Shown: positions 1 to 8,871 of the stretch, one piece after another | How the letters are laid out: the number at the start of each line of letters is the position of its first letter | How positions within the stretch are numbered: position 1 is the stretch's first letter | NCBI GenBank assembly: GCA_016934645.1 | Contig: JAFGSL010000601.1 | Span: forward strand, 1 to 10,973 | Direction of reading: 5' to 3' | DNA length: 10,973 nucleotides | From: Anaerolineae bacterium | GTDB lineage: Bacteria > Chloroflexota > Anaerolineae > B4-G1 > SLSP01 | The notes under the pieces: model-generated | Told to the model about the DNA's origin: nothing | Databases searched by the model: none | The model's input: only the letters and a program-made list of their open reading frames with translations | Translations under genes and position numbers: made by a program

Positions 1-6
1 ATCCAT
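1..6 (-). CDS. Start of a divergent gene, two codons only (partial)
   Basis: On the minus strand an ATG at 6-4 is followed by GAT and then leaves the window. It is preceded by AAAGGAGG at 23-16 on the minus strand, a near-perfect Shine-Dalgarno with 9 nt spacing (or GAGAGG, 4 nt away). So strong a ribosome binding site next to an ATG at the head of a 200-bp gene-free gap suggests a gene transcribed away from secA. Its product cannot be known from two codons. Confidence 0.5.
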
Positions 7-15
7 CGCACCTCT

Positions 16-23
16 CCTCCTTT
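16..23 (-). promoter_or_regulatory. Shine-Dalgarno of the divergent left-edge gene
   Basis: AAAGGAGG on the minus strand lies 9 nt before the ATG at 6-4. It matches the anti-Shine-Dalgarno of 16S rRNA closely and is the main reason to call a gene leaving the window on the left. Confidence 0.5.
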
Positions 24-27
24 CCTT

Positions 28-70
28 GGCTGGTGGCCCCCCGGACTCCCCCTCGCCGGGGGGCCAAGCC
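28..70. repeat. GC-rich inverted repeat (hairpin)
   Basis: TGGCCCCCCGG (34-44) and CCGGGGGGCCA (56-66) form a perfect 11-bp stem around an 11-nt loop. GGCT (28-31) and AGCC (67-70) extend it by 4 bp past a 2-nt bulge. Neither side has a run of T, so it is not a typical intrinsic terminator. It sits between the divergent start codon and the secA promoter, and so may fold in the 5' leader of the leftward transcript. Confidence 0.6.
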
Positions 71-122
71 GTTAACAGCCAACGGATGTAACGGATTACT
101 ACCCTTTTCCCATCGCCTCCCG

Positions 123-150
123 TCTACTGTTTACTGACTACCGTCTACTG
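123..150. repeat. Imperfect 7-bp tandem repeat, four units
   Basis: Four consecutive heptamers read TCTACTG, TTTACTG, ACTACCG and TCTACTG (core TACTG every 7 bp, with one T-to-C change). The outer units are 21 bp apart, about two helical turns. The array ends just before the -35 region of the secA promoter. It may be a protein-binding array or an interspersed low-complexity intergenic repeat; the sequence does not decide. Confidence 0.55.
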
Positions 151-156
151 CCATTA

Positions 157-184
157 TTGTATCGCGCCCTGCCTATGGTATAAT
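157..184 (+). promoter_or_regulatory. Predicted secA promoter (extended -10)
   Basis: A perfect TATAAT at 179-184 is preceded by TGG (176-178), giving an extended -10 element. The -35 is poor: TTGTAT at 157-162 with 16 bp spacing matches TTGACA only in TTG. Transcription would start near 191, leaving a leader of about 20 nt that carries AGGAG (202-206), 6 nt before the secA ATG. Confidence 0.65.
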
Positions 185-212
185 GAAAACAATTATCAAC
201 TAGGAGAATAGG

Positions 213-3410
<3,198 letters not shown>

Positions 3411-3436
3411 TCGAGCAAGGATACTGTAACAAGGTT

Positions 3437-3442
3437 GAGAGG
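3437..3442 (+). promoter_or_regulatory. Ribosome binding site deciding the winged-helix gene start
   Basis: GAGAGG lies 4 nt before the ATG at 3447. A TTG at 3435 in the same frame would lengthen the protein by four residues, but the only purine run before it, AAGG, directly abuts the TTG with no spacer. The ATG is therefore preferred. Confidence 0.5.
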
Positions 3443-3446
3443 CACA

Positions 3447-3812
3447 ATGAGAAGAGAGGACTTGACCGCGCGTGTCGTAAAAGATATGGATCCAGAGTTG
3501 TTCGACTTCCTGACAACTTACGTGGATTCGTTTATCAAATGGGATTTGCTGCGTTTCTTCCACGAGAACCCGCACACAATGGACACCAGCGAAAACATCG
3601 CACGGTATGCCGGGCGCACCGCCGAAGATGTACAGACCGAGCTGCAAGACCTCGCGAGCCAGGGGCTGCTTATAGAAATGCCTGTAGAGGATATGCGGGT
3701 CTACATGCTGAAGGCTGATCCAGCAATCAGAACACGTCTACAACAATTCGTTGAAGCAGCGCAAGATCAAGAATTCCGGCGCAAAGTCATCTATCACATG
3801 GTCCGGCACTGA
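3447..3812 (+). CDS. Winged-helix domain protein, probable regulator of the KaiC-like module
   Basis: This is a 121-residue soluble protein. Residues about 30-90 read as a winged helix-turn-helix: a first helix KWDLLRFFHENP, a middle segment TSENIARYAGRTAEDVQTEL resembling the positioning and recognition helices, then LASQGLLIEMP and MRVYMLKAD as the wing. The tail (93-121) is helical and charged, ending RRKVIYHMVRH. The layout resembles small MarR/ArsR-like DNA-binding proteins, but I cannot assign a family. No metal-binding Cys cluster, signal peptide or membrane span is seen. It begins 36 bp after secA, with no hairpin between them, and ends 11 bp before the KaiC-like gene, so it is probably cotranscribed. 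It may be a transcriptional regulator or a protein-binding adaptor for the ATPase; both are inference. Confidence 0.8.
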   Translation: MRREDLTARVVKDMDPELFDFLTTYVDSFIKWDLLRFFHENPHTMDTSENIARYAGRTAEDVQTELQDLASQGLLIEMPVEDMRVYMLKADPAIRTRLQQFVEAAQDQEFRRKVIYHMVRH

Positions 3813-3823
3813 GGAGGACGACC

Positions 3824-4597
3824 ATGCAAAACGCAACGAGAGTCACCACAGGCATACCGGGATTGGATGCGATGTTGAACGGTGGATTTCTGCCCCGCAC
3901 GGCCAATCTGGTCGAAGGGGCACCGGGAACTGGCAAGAGCACCCTGGGGATGCAATACATCTACGAAAGCGCGCTTCGTGGCGAACCGGGTATCATCCTG
4001 ACCTTCGAGGAATTCCCCGAGCAGTATTACCGCGACGCAGCATCTTTCGGGTGGGATTTTCGGGAACTGGAGCGTCAGAACCGGCTCAAGATCATTATGA
4101 GCAGTCCAGAAGTTACCAAAGCAGATCTGGAAAATGTCGGGGGCACCATCCAGAACCTGATCACCGAAATGGGAGCGCAACACATGCTCATCGACAGCAT
4201 TACCCATTTCGAAGGACTACGTCAGGATCCCGTGGAGTTGCGCAAGCTGATGTATGGTTATCTCAACGCGCTGAAACGCCAGGATTTGACACTCATCCTG
4301 ACGCGCGAGAGTTCTCATCTCTTCGGCCAGAGTATCGAAGGTCAGCTCGATGCCGGCATCCAATTCCTGTCCGACACGTACATCATGTTACGTTACGTCG
4401 AAATCGAAAGCGTGGTGCAGCGCGCCATCATCGTCCTAAAAATGCGCGGCAGTGCACACGATAGCGCAATCCGCCAATACGAAATCAACAGTCACGGTAT
4501 CAAGGTACTGCAACCCTTCGAGGGGCGAGAAGGGTTATTGAGCGGCACCCCTAAACGGATGACCGATTCATTTATGAGAGCCTTTGTGAGAAGATAG
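3824..4597 (+). CDS. KaiC/RAD55-like RecA-superfamily ATPase, single domain
   Basis: This 257-residue protein has one KaiC-type RecA fold. Visible elements are the GIPGLDAMLNGG opening (10-21), Walker A GAPGTGKST (32-40), the paired glutamates E62-E63 in TFEE that serve as catalytic acids in KaiC, Walker B MLIDS (121-125), and a KaiC-like end: RYVEIE (190-195), LKMRGSAHDSAIRQYEI (205-221), LLSGTPKRM (238-246). True KaiC has two such domains (about 519 aa). Here there is one, most like the second domain, but by alignment the positions of clock phosphosites S431/T432 are Q180 and F181. It is therefore probably an ATP-dependent signalling or assembly ATPase rather than a clock protein. AGGAGG lies 6 nt before the ATG. 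It sits between a winged-helix gene and two membrane-protein genes, which suggests a shared function. The substrate and partner are unknown. Confidence 0.9.
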   Translation: MQNATRVTTGIPGLDAMLNGGFLPRTANLVEGAPGTGKSTLGMQYIYESALRGEPGIILTFEEFPEQYYRDAASFGWDFRELERQNRLKIIMSSPEVTKADLENVGGTIQNLITEMGAQHMLIDSITHFEGLRQDPVELRKLMYGYLNALKRQDLTLILTRESSHLFGQSIEGQLDAGIQFLSDTYIMLRYVEIESVVQRAIIVLKMRGSAHDSAIRQYEINSHGIKVLQPFEGREGLLSGTPKRMTDSFMRAFVRR

Positions 4598-4603
4598 AGC
4601 GCC

Positions 4604-4933
4604 ATGTCCACCATCCCACTACGAATCATTCTGGGTAGTCTCATCTGGATAGGGATTACCGGTCTCCAGATCATTCTGCTGGCGATCGCGCATTTCTTTG
4701 AGCGCACATCTCAGCAGCAAACGTGGTACCAGCTTTACCTGATCCCGATCCTGTTCACCATCGTGGGTGCAGCGCGTTACCTTGGTCGCATCTTCACCCA
4801 CGATGCCCAGCCGGATTTCGCTGGAGATCCAATCTCAGACATCTTGTTTTTATTCTCCGGACTGCTGCTGATTGGACTAGGCAACCTGCTCTATGAAAGA
4901 ATGATGGGCGAGCGAGGTCATGACCGATACTGA
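4604..4933 (+). CDS. Small membrane protein, three predicted spans
   Basis: I do not recognise this 109-residue protein. Hydrophobic stretches near residues 6-30 (starting RIILGSLIWIGITGLQIILL), 43-62 (YQLYLIPILFTIVGAARYLG) and 78-97 (SDILFLFSGLLLIGLGNLLY) predict three membrane spans. The loop between spans 2 and 3 is polar and acidic (HDAQPDFAGDP), and the C-terminus is charged (ERMMGERGHDRY). No catalytic motif is evident. It starts 6 nt after the KaiC-like stop with only a weak ribosome binding site, so translation is probably coupled. It overlaps the next gene by 14 bp. It may be a membrane anchor or sensor for the upstream ATPase (inference from context only). Confidence 0.75.
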   Translation: MSTIPLRIILGSLIWIGITGLQIILLAIAHFFERTSQQQTWYQLYLIPILFTIVGAARYLGRIFTHDAQPDFAGDPISDILFLFSGLLLIGLGNLLYERMMGERGHDRY

Positions 4934-5255
4934 AGTTCTCACCTCTCATCTTGGCACGGGAATTCTGATCGGCATCCTTTACACCAGTTGGCTGCTGCGG
5001 GTTCTGAGTCGCAGGATGGGCGAAGTGACCAAGATGAGAGCCTATTATCGTGGTTTCGATCTCGGCAGTGCTTTGCTGGTCATCGCAACGTTGAGCTATA
5101 TCTTTCAATGTAATGCAGCACTGGCGCGACAACCAGTCGGAGTACTCAATGTCAAATTCGCCCTGGTGGTGTTTTATCTTCCCCTGGCACTGGGGATCGG
5201 CATCAATCTCGTGAGTGCCATCATTTATTGGGGTTGGCTATTTAGACGACGCTAG
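4920..5255 (+). CDS. Small membrane protein, three predicted spans
   Basis: I do not recognise this 111-residue protein. Spans are predicted near residues 10-30 (HLGTGILIGILYTSWLLRVL), 46-65 (FDLGSALLVIATLSYIFQCN) and 79-104 (FALVVFYLPLALGIGINLVS). A basic loop (SRRMGEVTKMR, about 30-40) follows span 1, and the protein ends RRR, so by the positive-inside rule both are probably cytoplasmic. The ATG lies inside the last codons of the previous gene (14-bp overlap, another frame), with GAGG only 2 nt before it, typical of translational coupling. The similar size and three-span layout suggest the two proteins form a pair. Function unknown. Confidence 0.75.
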   Translation: MTDTEVLTSHLGTGILIGILYTSWLLRVLSRRMGEVTKMRAYYRGFDLGSALLVIATLSYIFQCNAALARQPVGVLNVKFALVVFYLPLALGIGINLVSAIIYWGWLFRRR

Positions 5256-5259
5256 GCGC

Positions 5260-5292
5260 ATGCCATCGAAATCAAGCTGGCGTATTTTCTTC
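5260..5292 (+). terminator. Possible weak terminator of the secA-to-membrane-protein transcript
   Basis: ATGCCA (5260-5265) can pair with TGGCGT (5278-5283, one G-T wobble) around a 12-nt loop, followed by ATTTTCTTC. The stem is short and the T-run broken, so it may be chance. It lies directly after the last gene of the block and before the adenosine deaminase promoter, where a terminator would be expected. Confidence 0.3.
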
Positions 5293-5295
5293 ATC

Positions 5296-5304
5296 TGATA
5301 TAAT
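5296..5304 (+). promoter_or_regulatory. Predicted adenosine deaminase promoter (extended -10)
   Basis: TATAAT at 5299-5304 is preceded by TGA (5296-5298), an extended -10 element like the one before secA. No convincing -35 is found 16-18 bp upstream. Transcription would start near 5311, giving a leader of about 130 nt. Confidence 0.6.
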
Positions 5305-5313
5305 ATAGGCATA

Positions 5314-5379
5314 GACTCTATCCGAGAATGTGCTTGCAAGCGCCTGTGGTGCGTCAATGATGAATTCTCGGATAGGCTC
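5314..5379 (+). promoter_or_regulatory. Long inverted repeat in the adenosine deaminase leader
   Basis: CTATCCGAGAAT (5318-5329) and ATTCTCGGATAG (5364-5375) are perfect 12-bp complements. A wobble, one C-C mismatch and two more pairs extend the stem to 5314/5379. The 34-nt loop contains the palindrome GCTTGCAAGC (5332-5341) and a possible 5-bp hairpin (5340-5344 with 5348-5352). The stem would begin almost at the predicted RNA 5' end. It could be a stabilising or regulatory RNA fold, or a DNA operator with two half-sites. It does not match a riboswitch class I know. Confidence 0.6.
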
Positions 5380-5392
5380 ATAACGCATTGGA

Positions 5393-5435
5393 AACGCTCG
5401 AAACTGCGCCCTTGTAGCAACCGAGATGGAGCGTT
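5393..5435 (+). promoter_or_regulatory. Possible ribosome-binding-site sequestering stem
   Basis: AACGCTC (5393-5399) is the exact complement of GAGCGTT (5429-5435). The right arm contains three of the four bases of the Shine-Dalgarno GGAG (5428-5431), which sits 9 nt before the adenosine deaminase ATG. The folded form would hide the ribosome binding site. The loop is 29 nt, so stability is modest. Confidence 0.4.
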
Positions 5436-5440
5436 GAATT

Positions 5441-6589
5441 ATGGTTCAAGACTTACAAGATATGCCACACGCCCCAGCCGCTGACGCTATTAAGGCTGCT
5501 GGCGCTACCACAGCGCCTCAGACCACAGGTACATTGTGGGAATGGGCACATAATCTTCCAAAAATCGACCTGCACCGGCATCTTGAAGGATCGCTGCGGC
5601 TGGATACCCTGGCCGAAGTTGCGCAGGAACATGGCATCGACCTGCCGAGTTACGAGGTCGAGCAGCTACGTCCCTACGTTCAAGTCACCGATGACCCGCC
5701 CGACTATCTAAACTTTCTGGGAAAATTCCAGTTCTTGCATCGTTTTTACACTTCAAAGGAAACAGTTCAACGTGTGGTCCGCGAAGCAATTATCGATGCC
5801 GCAAACGACAATATCCGCTATCTCGAACTGCGTTTTAATCCCCAGGCACTGGCGAACACCCAAAATTTCTCGATGAATGACGCAGTCGAATGGGTCAAAG
5901 AGGCAACCCACAGCACGCAAGCTGAAACCGGCACGCGCACCTGTTTGATTTTGACCATTCCCCGTAAGGAATCGCTCAAAACTGCCTATGAGATTACTGA
6001 ACTCAGCATTGCGCATTTTGGAGACCTGGTGCGAGGAATTGATCTGGTCGGAGATGAGGTCAACTTTCCCGCCGAGCGATTCCTGGAGCCTTTCCGGCGC
6101 GCGCGCCAAGCCGGCGTGAACATCACCATCCATGCCGGAGAATGGGCCGGAGCGCAGAGCGTCTATACCGCCGTCAAACACCTCGACGCTCAACGCATTG
6201 GCCACGGCATTCGCGCCATTGAGGATTCCGTCGTTGTCCAACTGCTCTACGACAAGAAAGTGGCGTTGGAAGTCTGCCCCACAAGCAATCTGCAAACCGG
6301 GGCTGTGCATGGCATGGGGCAGCATCCTTTACTCGATCTCTACAACTTGCGGCTACGTGTCACCCTTAACACCGATGACCCGAGCATCAGCGACACCACC
6401 CTCACCGACGAATACGTTGTCTCCGTCGCCGCCCTTGACGTCGATGAACGTATGATCTACCACATGCTGCGCTATTCTGCCGAAGCTACCTTTATCCCGC
6501 CGGAAGAACGTCCCTGGTTGATGGACACGATACGGCAGGCCCTAGCACCCTACCCTGACGCAGCCGCCGAGTTCGATGATGCACTATAG
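5441..6589 (+). CDS. add: Adenosine deaminase (metal-dependent amidohydrolase family)
   Basis: The enzyme hydrolyses adenosine (and deoxyadenosine) to inosine and ammonia in purine salvage, in the cytoplasm, using a bound zinc. The 382-residue product shows the family signature in order: HRH metal ligands (H45, H47), the VGDE segment around G204, HAGE (H231 metal ligand, E234 catalytic acid), RIGHG (H255), the CPTSNLQTGA segment (279-288) and NTDDP (D312/D313). The GDE context fits adenosine rather than adenine deaminase, but specificity is not proven. The first 30 or so residues are Ala/Pro/Thr-rich and lie outside the barrel fold, making the protein somewhat longer than the usual 330-350. 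The ATG at 5441 has GGAG 9 nt upstream. The gene appears to be a single transcription unit with its own promoter and structured leader, ended by a palindrome. Confidence 0.93.
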   Translation: MVQDLQDMPHAPAADAIKAAGATTAPQTTGTLWEWAHNLPKIDLHRHLEGSLRLDTLAEVAQEHGIDLPSYEVEQLRPYVQVTDDPPDYLNFLGKFQFLHRFYTSKETVQRVVREAIIDAANDNIRYLELRFNPQALANTQNFSMNDAVEWVKEATHSTQAETGTRTCLILTIPRKESLKTAYEITELSIAHFGDLVRGIDLVGDEVNFPAERFLEPFRRARQAGVNITIHAGEWAGAQSVYTAVKHLDAQRIGHGIRAIEDSVVVQLLYDKKVALEVCPTSNLQTGAVHGMGQHPLLDLYNLRLRVTLNTDDPSISDTTLTDEYVVSVAALDVDERMIYHMLRYSAEATFIPPEERPWLMDTIRQALAPYPDAAAEFDDAL

Positions 6590-6591
6590 AG

Positions 6592-6613
6592 GAACCGGGG
6601 GTACCCCCGGTTC
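6592..6613. terminator. Perfect 22-bp palindrome between convergent genes
   Basis: GAACCGGGGGT (6592-6602) is followed directly by its exact reverse complement ACCCCCGGTTC (6603-6613). It starts 2 nt after the adenosine deaminase stop and ends 33 nt beyond the stop of the opposing kinase gene. On the plus strand it is followed by TCATTTCATT, a weak T-rich stretch; on the minus strand there is none. It is most likely a terminator, acting mainly rightward and perhaps in both directions. Confidence 0.65.
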
Positions 6614-6646
6614 TCATTTCATTCGCAACCTCCGCAAGGATTCTCG

Positions 6647-8839
6647 CTATCCCAGCTTTTCCGCCAACGCCGCAGGAGTGTACGGTTTGATCAACACATC
6701 GCGCACTCCAAGATGCAACAAGTCCATCATCTGCTCGACGCGCAAGCTGGAAGCCACCACCAGCGTTTTCGCCGCAACTCCTGCTTTGGCAATCTGCTGC
6801 AACGCCGCTCCACTATCCGCCGCAACCAACACATTATCCACAATGATCCCATCGTATTCAGGATCGCCTAAAGGCATCCAATCGGGCCCGGCATCTGTGA
6901 TGCGAGTGATGGTGTTCTGCGCCTCGATCAACGTCTGCTCGACAAAGCGGCTCCACACATCGTCATCATCGACGAGAAGAAACCGCTTACCTGATGGCAG
7001 CTTGGCCACGCCGTTCGCCGCGCTACCGCTGTATGCAGGCACGTACAATTCGAAGACCATACCCCCTTCTGAACGCTTGCGCGCCACCACCTTGCCATCG
7101 ATCTGCTTGAGGATTTGCAGGCAAGCCGGCAGCCCCAATCCGGCATGTTTCGCCCCTTTGGTGGTATAGAAAGAGACCCATATCTTATCCAAATTAGCCT
7201 CGACTACACCGGGGCCATTGTCAGCGATGCGCGTCACCACATAGCATAAACCTTTCGGAGTTTTTGCACCTTTCTCTTCGACCAGGTCGATCTCCACATC
7301 GATACGTGGCGCATCCAGGTCTTCCGTGGCCTCCAGTGCGTTTTGCAACACGTAGCGGAACGCACGGCTCAACTGCGTGGTGTCGGCGATGCCCAGAGGC
7401 AGATCAGGCGCGACAGTGAAATGGATCACCTCTGGCGCAATCCCCACCGTCTGCACTGTGTCCTTCACCACATCCTCGATCATCGCAGGTGCTGGCTTGT
7501 ATTCACGGGCTGGCCCGATGAGGTGCTCCTGCACCTGTGCGATCAACCGCGCGCTGGCTTCGATCAGCGTTAAATCCTCATGCATCGACTCGACGATCTC
7601 AGCGTCCAGCCCTGACAAACGCATCAAATCCTCGCGCAGTCGCTGTACACTCACCGCGATTGGCAGCGCTTTGTTGCCAATCCAATGGATAGCCTCGGCC
7701 GTCGCCGTCGCCACAGCCTCGAAGGTCTTGGTGCGCACCAACTCCGCATGCGCTTCCTCCAATTCGCGCAGCAGGTGTGCGTTGTGTAGCGCCACCGCCA
7801 GTTGATCCGCCATCGCCTGCAACGAACTGATGTCCTCCTCACTGAAGGCTGCCTCCTGCTCGCTCTGCACCGTCACCGCACCAATGACATGCGCTTGTTC
7901 GCCCATTCCCACCACCAATGGAAGCGCCATCTCGGAACGCGTCATTGGCAAATGTGGATTCTTGAAAAAAACCGCTTCTTCTCCCACATCCAGTGCAATG
8001 CGTGCCTGGCGCTCAGCGATCGCGGCCCCGATCATCGATTGTCCACCGATCCGCAGCTTGTGCCCCTCGGCTACCATCGCCGTGCCAGCTTCGCCCCGTC
8101 CAGCGCGCAAGACAGCCCAGGCCCGCATCTCGTCGAGGAGAAAAACACCCGCATAGTAGAAACCGTAAGCGTCGCAGATAATATCCACCATCTTATGCAG
8201 CAGCTCATCCAAATCTAGAATAGATGTAACGCCCTTGCCTACATCCGCCGCCGCCATCAGCAGCCGCGCGCGTCGCGCCGCCTGCTCCAACAGTTGTGCA
8301 TTTTCCGAATACAACCGTGCATTTTGAATCGCCACCGCCAACTGGTCGGCCATGGCTTGCAGTGCCATGATATCGTCTTCGGAGAATGCGGCTTCTTCCA
8401 CGCTCTGCACAGTTAGTGCGCCAATGACGCACGCTTGCGCGCCCACGCCAATAGCTAACGGCAGCGCCATTTCGGAGCGCGTCAACGGCAGATAGCGGTT
8501 CTTGAAGTGCACCGGCTCATCGCCTACGTCCAGCGCAATCAACGCCTTGTTGCGTCCGGTTGCCGCGCCGATCATCGACTGCCCGCCCACCCGCAACTTG
8601 TGCGCTTCGGCTACCATCGCTGCGCCAGCCTCGCCGCGTCCGGCGTGCAAGACAGCCCATTCCCCGGTCTCATCGAGCAAGAAAACGCCGACATAATAAA
8701 AGTCAAAGGCTTCACAGATAATATCAACAGTCCGGTGCAATAACGCATCCGGATCAAGAATCGACGTAATACTGCGACTGACAAGCGCCCCAGCATTTAA
8801 CAGAGCCGCACGGCGTTCGGTTAACTCTGATTTATCCAT
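6647..8839 (-). CDS. Hybrid sensor histidine kinase, GAF-GAF-HK-REC
   Basis: This is a 730-residue cytoplasmic kinase with no membrane span. Two GAF domains (about 26-175 and 206-355) are near copies offset by exactly 180 residues. A helical linker leads to an H-box-like EAIHWIGNKALPI with candidate phospho-acceptor H385. The ATPase domain follows: N-box YVLQNALEA (N500), G1 ADNGPG (539-544), the FYTTKG loop (557-562) and G2 GLGL (567-570). A C-terminal receiver (618-730) has acidic D624-D627, acceptor D668, S697/S698 and K718, but lacks the usual MP after the Asp. It probably senses a small ligand through GAF and passes phosphate from H385 to its own or the neighbouring receiver. It starts 32 bp after the receiver gene, with AAGGAG 6 nt before the ATG. 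The signal and output are unknown. Confidence 0.9.
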   Translation of the reverse strand: MDKSELTERRAALLNAGALVSRSITSILDPDALLHRTVDIICEAFDFYYVGVFLLDETGEWAVLHAGRGEAGAAMVAEAHKLRVGGQSMIGAATGRNKALIALDVGDEPVHFKNRYLPLTRSEMALPLAIGVGAQACVIGALTVQSVEEAAFSEDDIMALQAMADQLAVAIQNARLYSENAQLLEQAARRARLLMAAADVGKGVTSILDLDELLHKMVDIICDAYGFYYAGVFLLDEMRAWAVLRAGRGEAGTAMVAEGHKLRIGGQSMIGAAIAERQARIALDVGEEAVFFKNPHLPMTRSEMALPLVVGMGEQAHVIGAVTVQSEQEAAFSEEDISSLQAMADQLAVALHNAHLLRELEEAHAELVRTKTFEAVATATAEAIHWIGNKALPIAVSVQRLREDLMRLSGLDAEIVESMHEDLTLIEASARLIAQVQEHLIGPAREYKPAPAMIEDVVKDTVQTVGIAPEVIHFTVAPDLPLGIADTTQLSRAFRYVLQNALEATEDLDAPRIDVEIDLVEEKGAKTPKGLCYVVTRIADNGPGVVEANLDKIWVSFYTTKGAKHAGLGLPACLQILKQIDGKVVARKRSEGGMVFELYVPAYSGSAANGVAKLPSGKRFLLVDDDDVWSRFVEQTLIEAQNTITRITDAGPDWMPLGDPEYDGIIVDNVLVAADSGAALQQIAKAGVAAKTLVVASSLRVEQMMDLLHLGVRDVLIKPYTPAALAEKLG
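7730..8809 (-). repeat. Tandem 540-bp duplication encoding two GAF domains
   Basis: Residues 11-190 (8270-8809) and 191-370 (7730-8269) of the hybrid kinase align without a gap. SILD falls at 26 and 206, GGQSMIGAA at 85 and 265, RSEMALPL at 121 and 301, and QAMADQLAVA at 161 and 341. The DNA also remains alike, for example ATCATCGA followed by TGTCCACC at 8031 and TGCCCGCC at 8571. This is an in-frame internal duplication that has since diverged. Confidence 0.85.
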
Positions 8840-8871
8840 AATTTACTCCTTCACACAAGATGGGGAAAAGG

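Noticed and set aside
28..70. An intrinsic terminator for a plus-strand gene ending at the left edge
   Set aside because: No T-run follows the stem on either strand, and the left edge looks like a minus-strand gene start rather than a gene end.
123..150. A CRISPR-like array
   Set aside because: The units are 7 bp, adjacent and without spacers, which is unlike CRISPR repeats.
3435..3446. Upstream TTG start for the winged-helix protein
   Set aside because: It would add four residues but has no properly spaced Shine-Dalgarno. The ATG at 3447 has GAGAGG 4 nt upstream.
3751..4464. A 237-codon plus-strand frame overlapping the winged-helix and KaiC-like genes
   Set aside because: It is another frame of the KaiC-like gene, whose Walker motifs and strong ribosome binding site are in the chosen frame.
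3824..4597. A kaiABC circadian clock locus
   Set aside because: There is no kaiA or kaiB nearby, only one RecA domain instead of two, and the phosphosite positions are not Ser/Thr.
5318..5375. A miniature transposable element bounded by the 12-bp inverted repeat
   Set aside because: The element would be only 58 bp, with no target-site duplication visible at its ends. A hairpin or operator is simpler.
5311..5440. A known purine riboswitch or T-box in the adenosine deaminase leader
   Set aside because: I could not find the conserved loop and junction sequences of the purine riboswitch, nor the T-box motif. The regulatory reading is kept only as an unclassified structured leader.
5753..6325. 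A 190-codon minus-strand frame within adenosine deaminase
   Set aside because: It is a shadow of the real gene, whose active-site motifs run through the same interval. Its product has no recognisable pattern.
6576..7169. A 197-codon plus-strand frame over the 3' end of the hybrid kinase
   Set aside because: It runs antisense to the ATPase and receiver domains, is rich in Ser/Thr/Pro/Ala as expected from an out-of-frame read, and would read through the palindrome.
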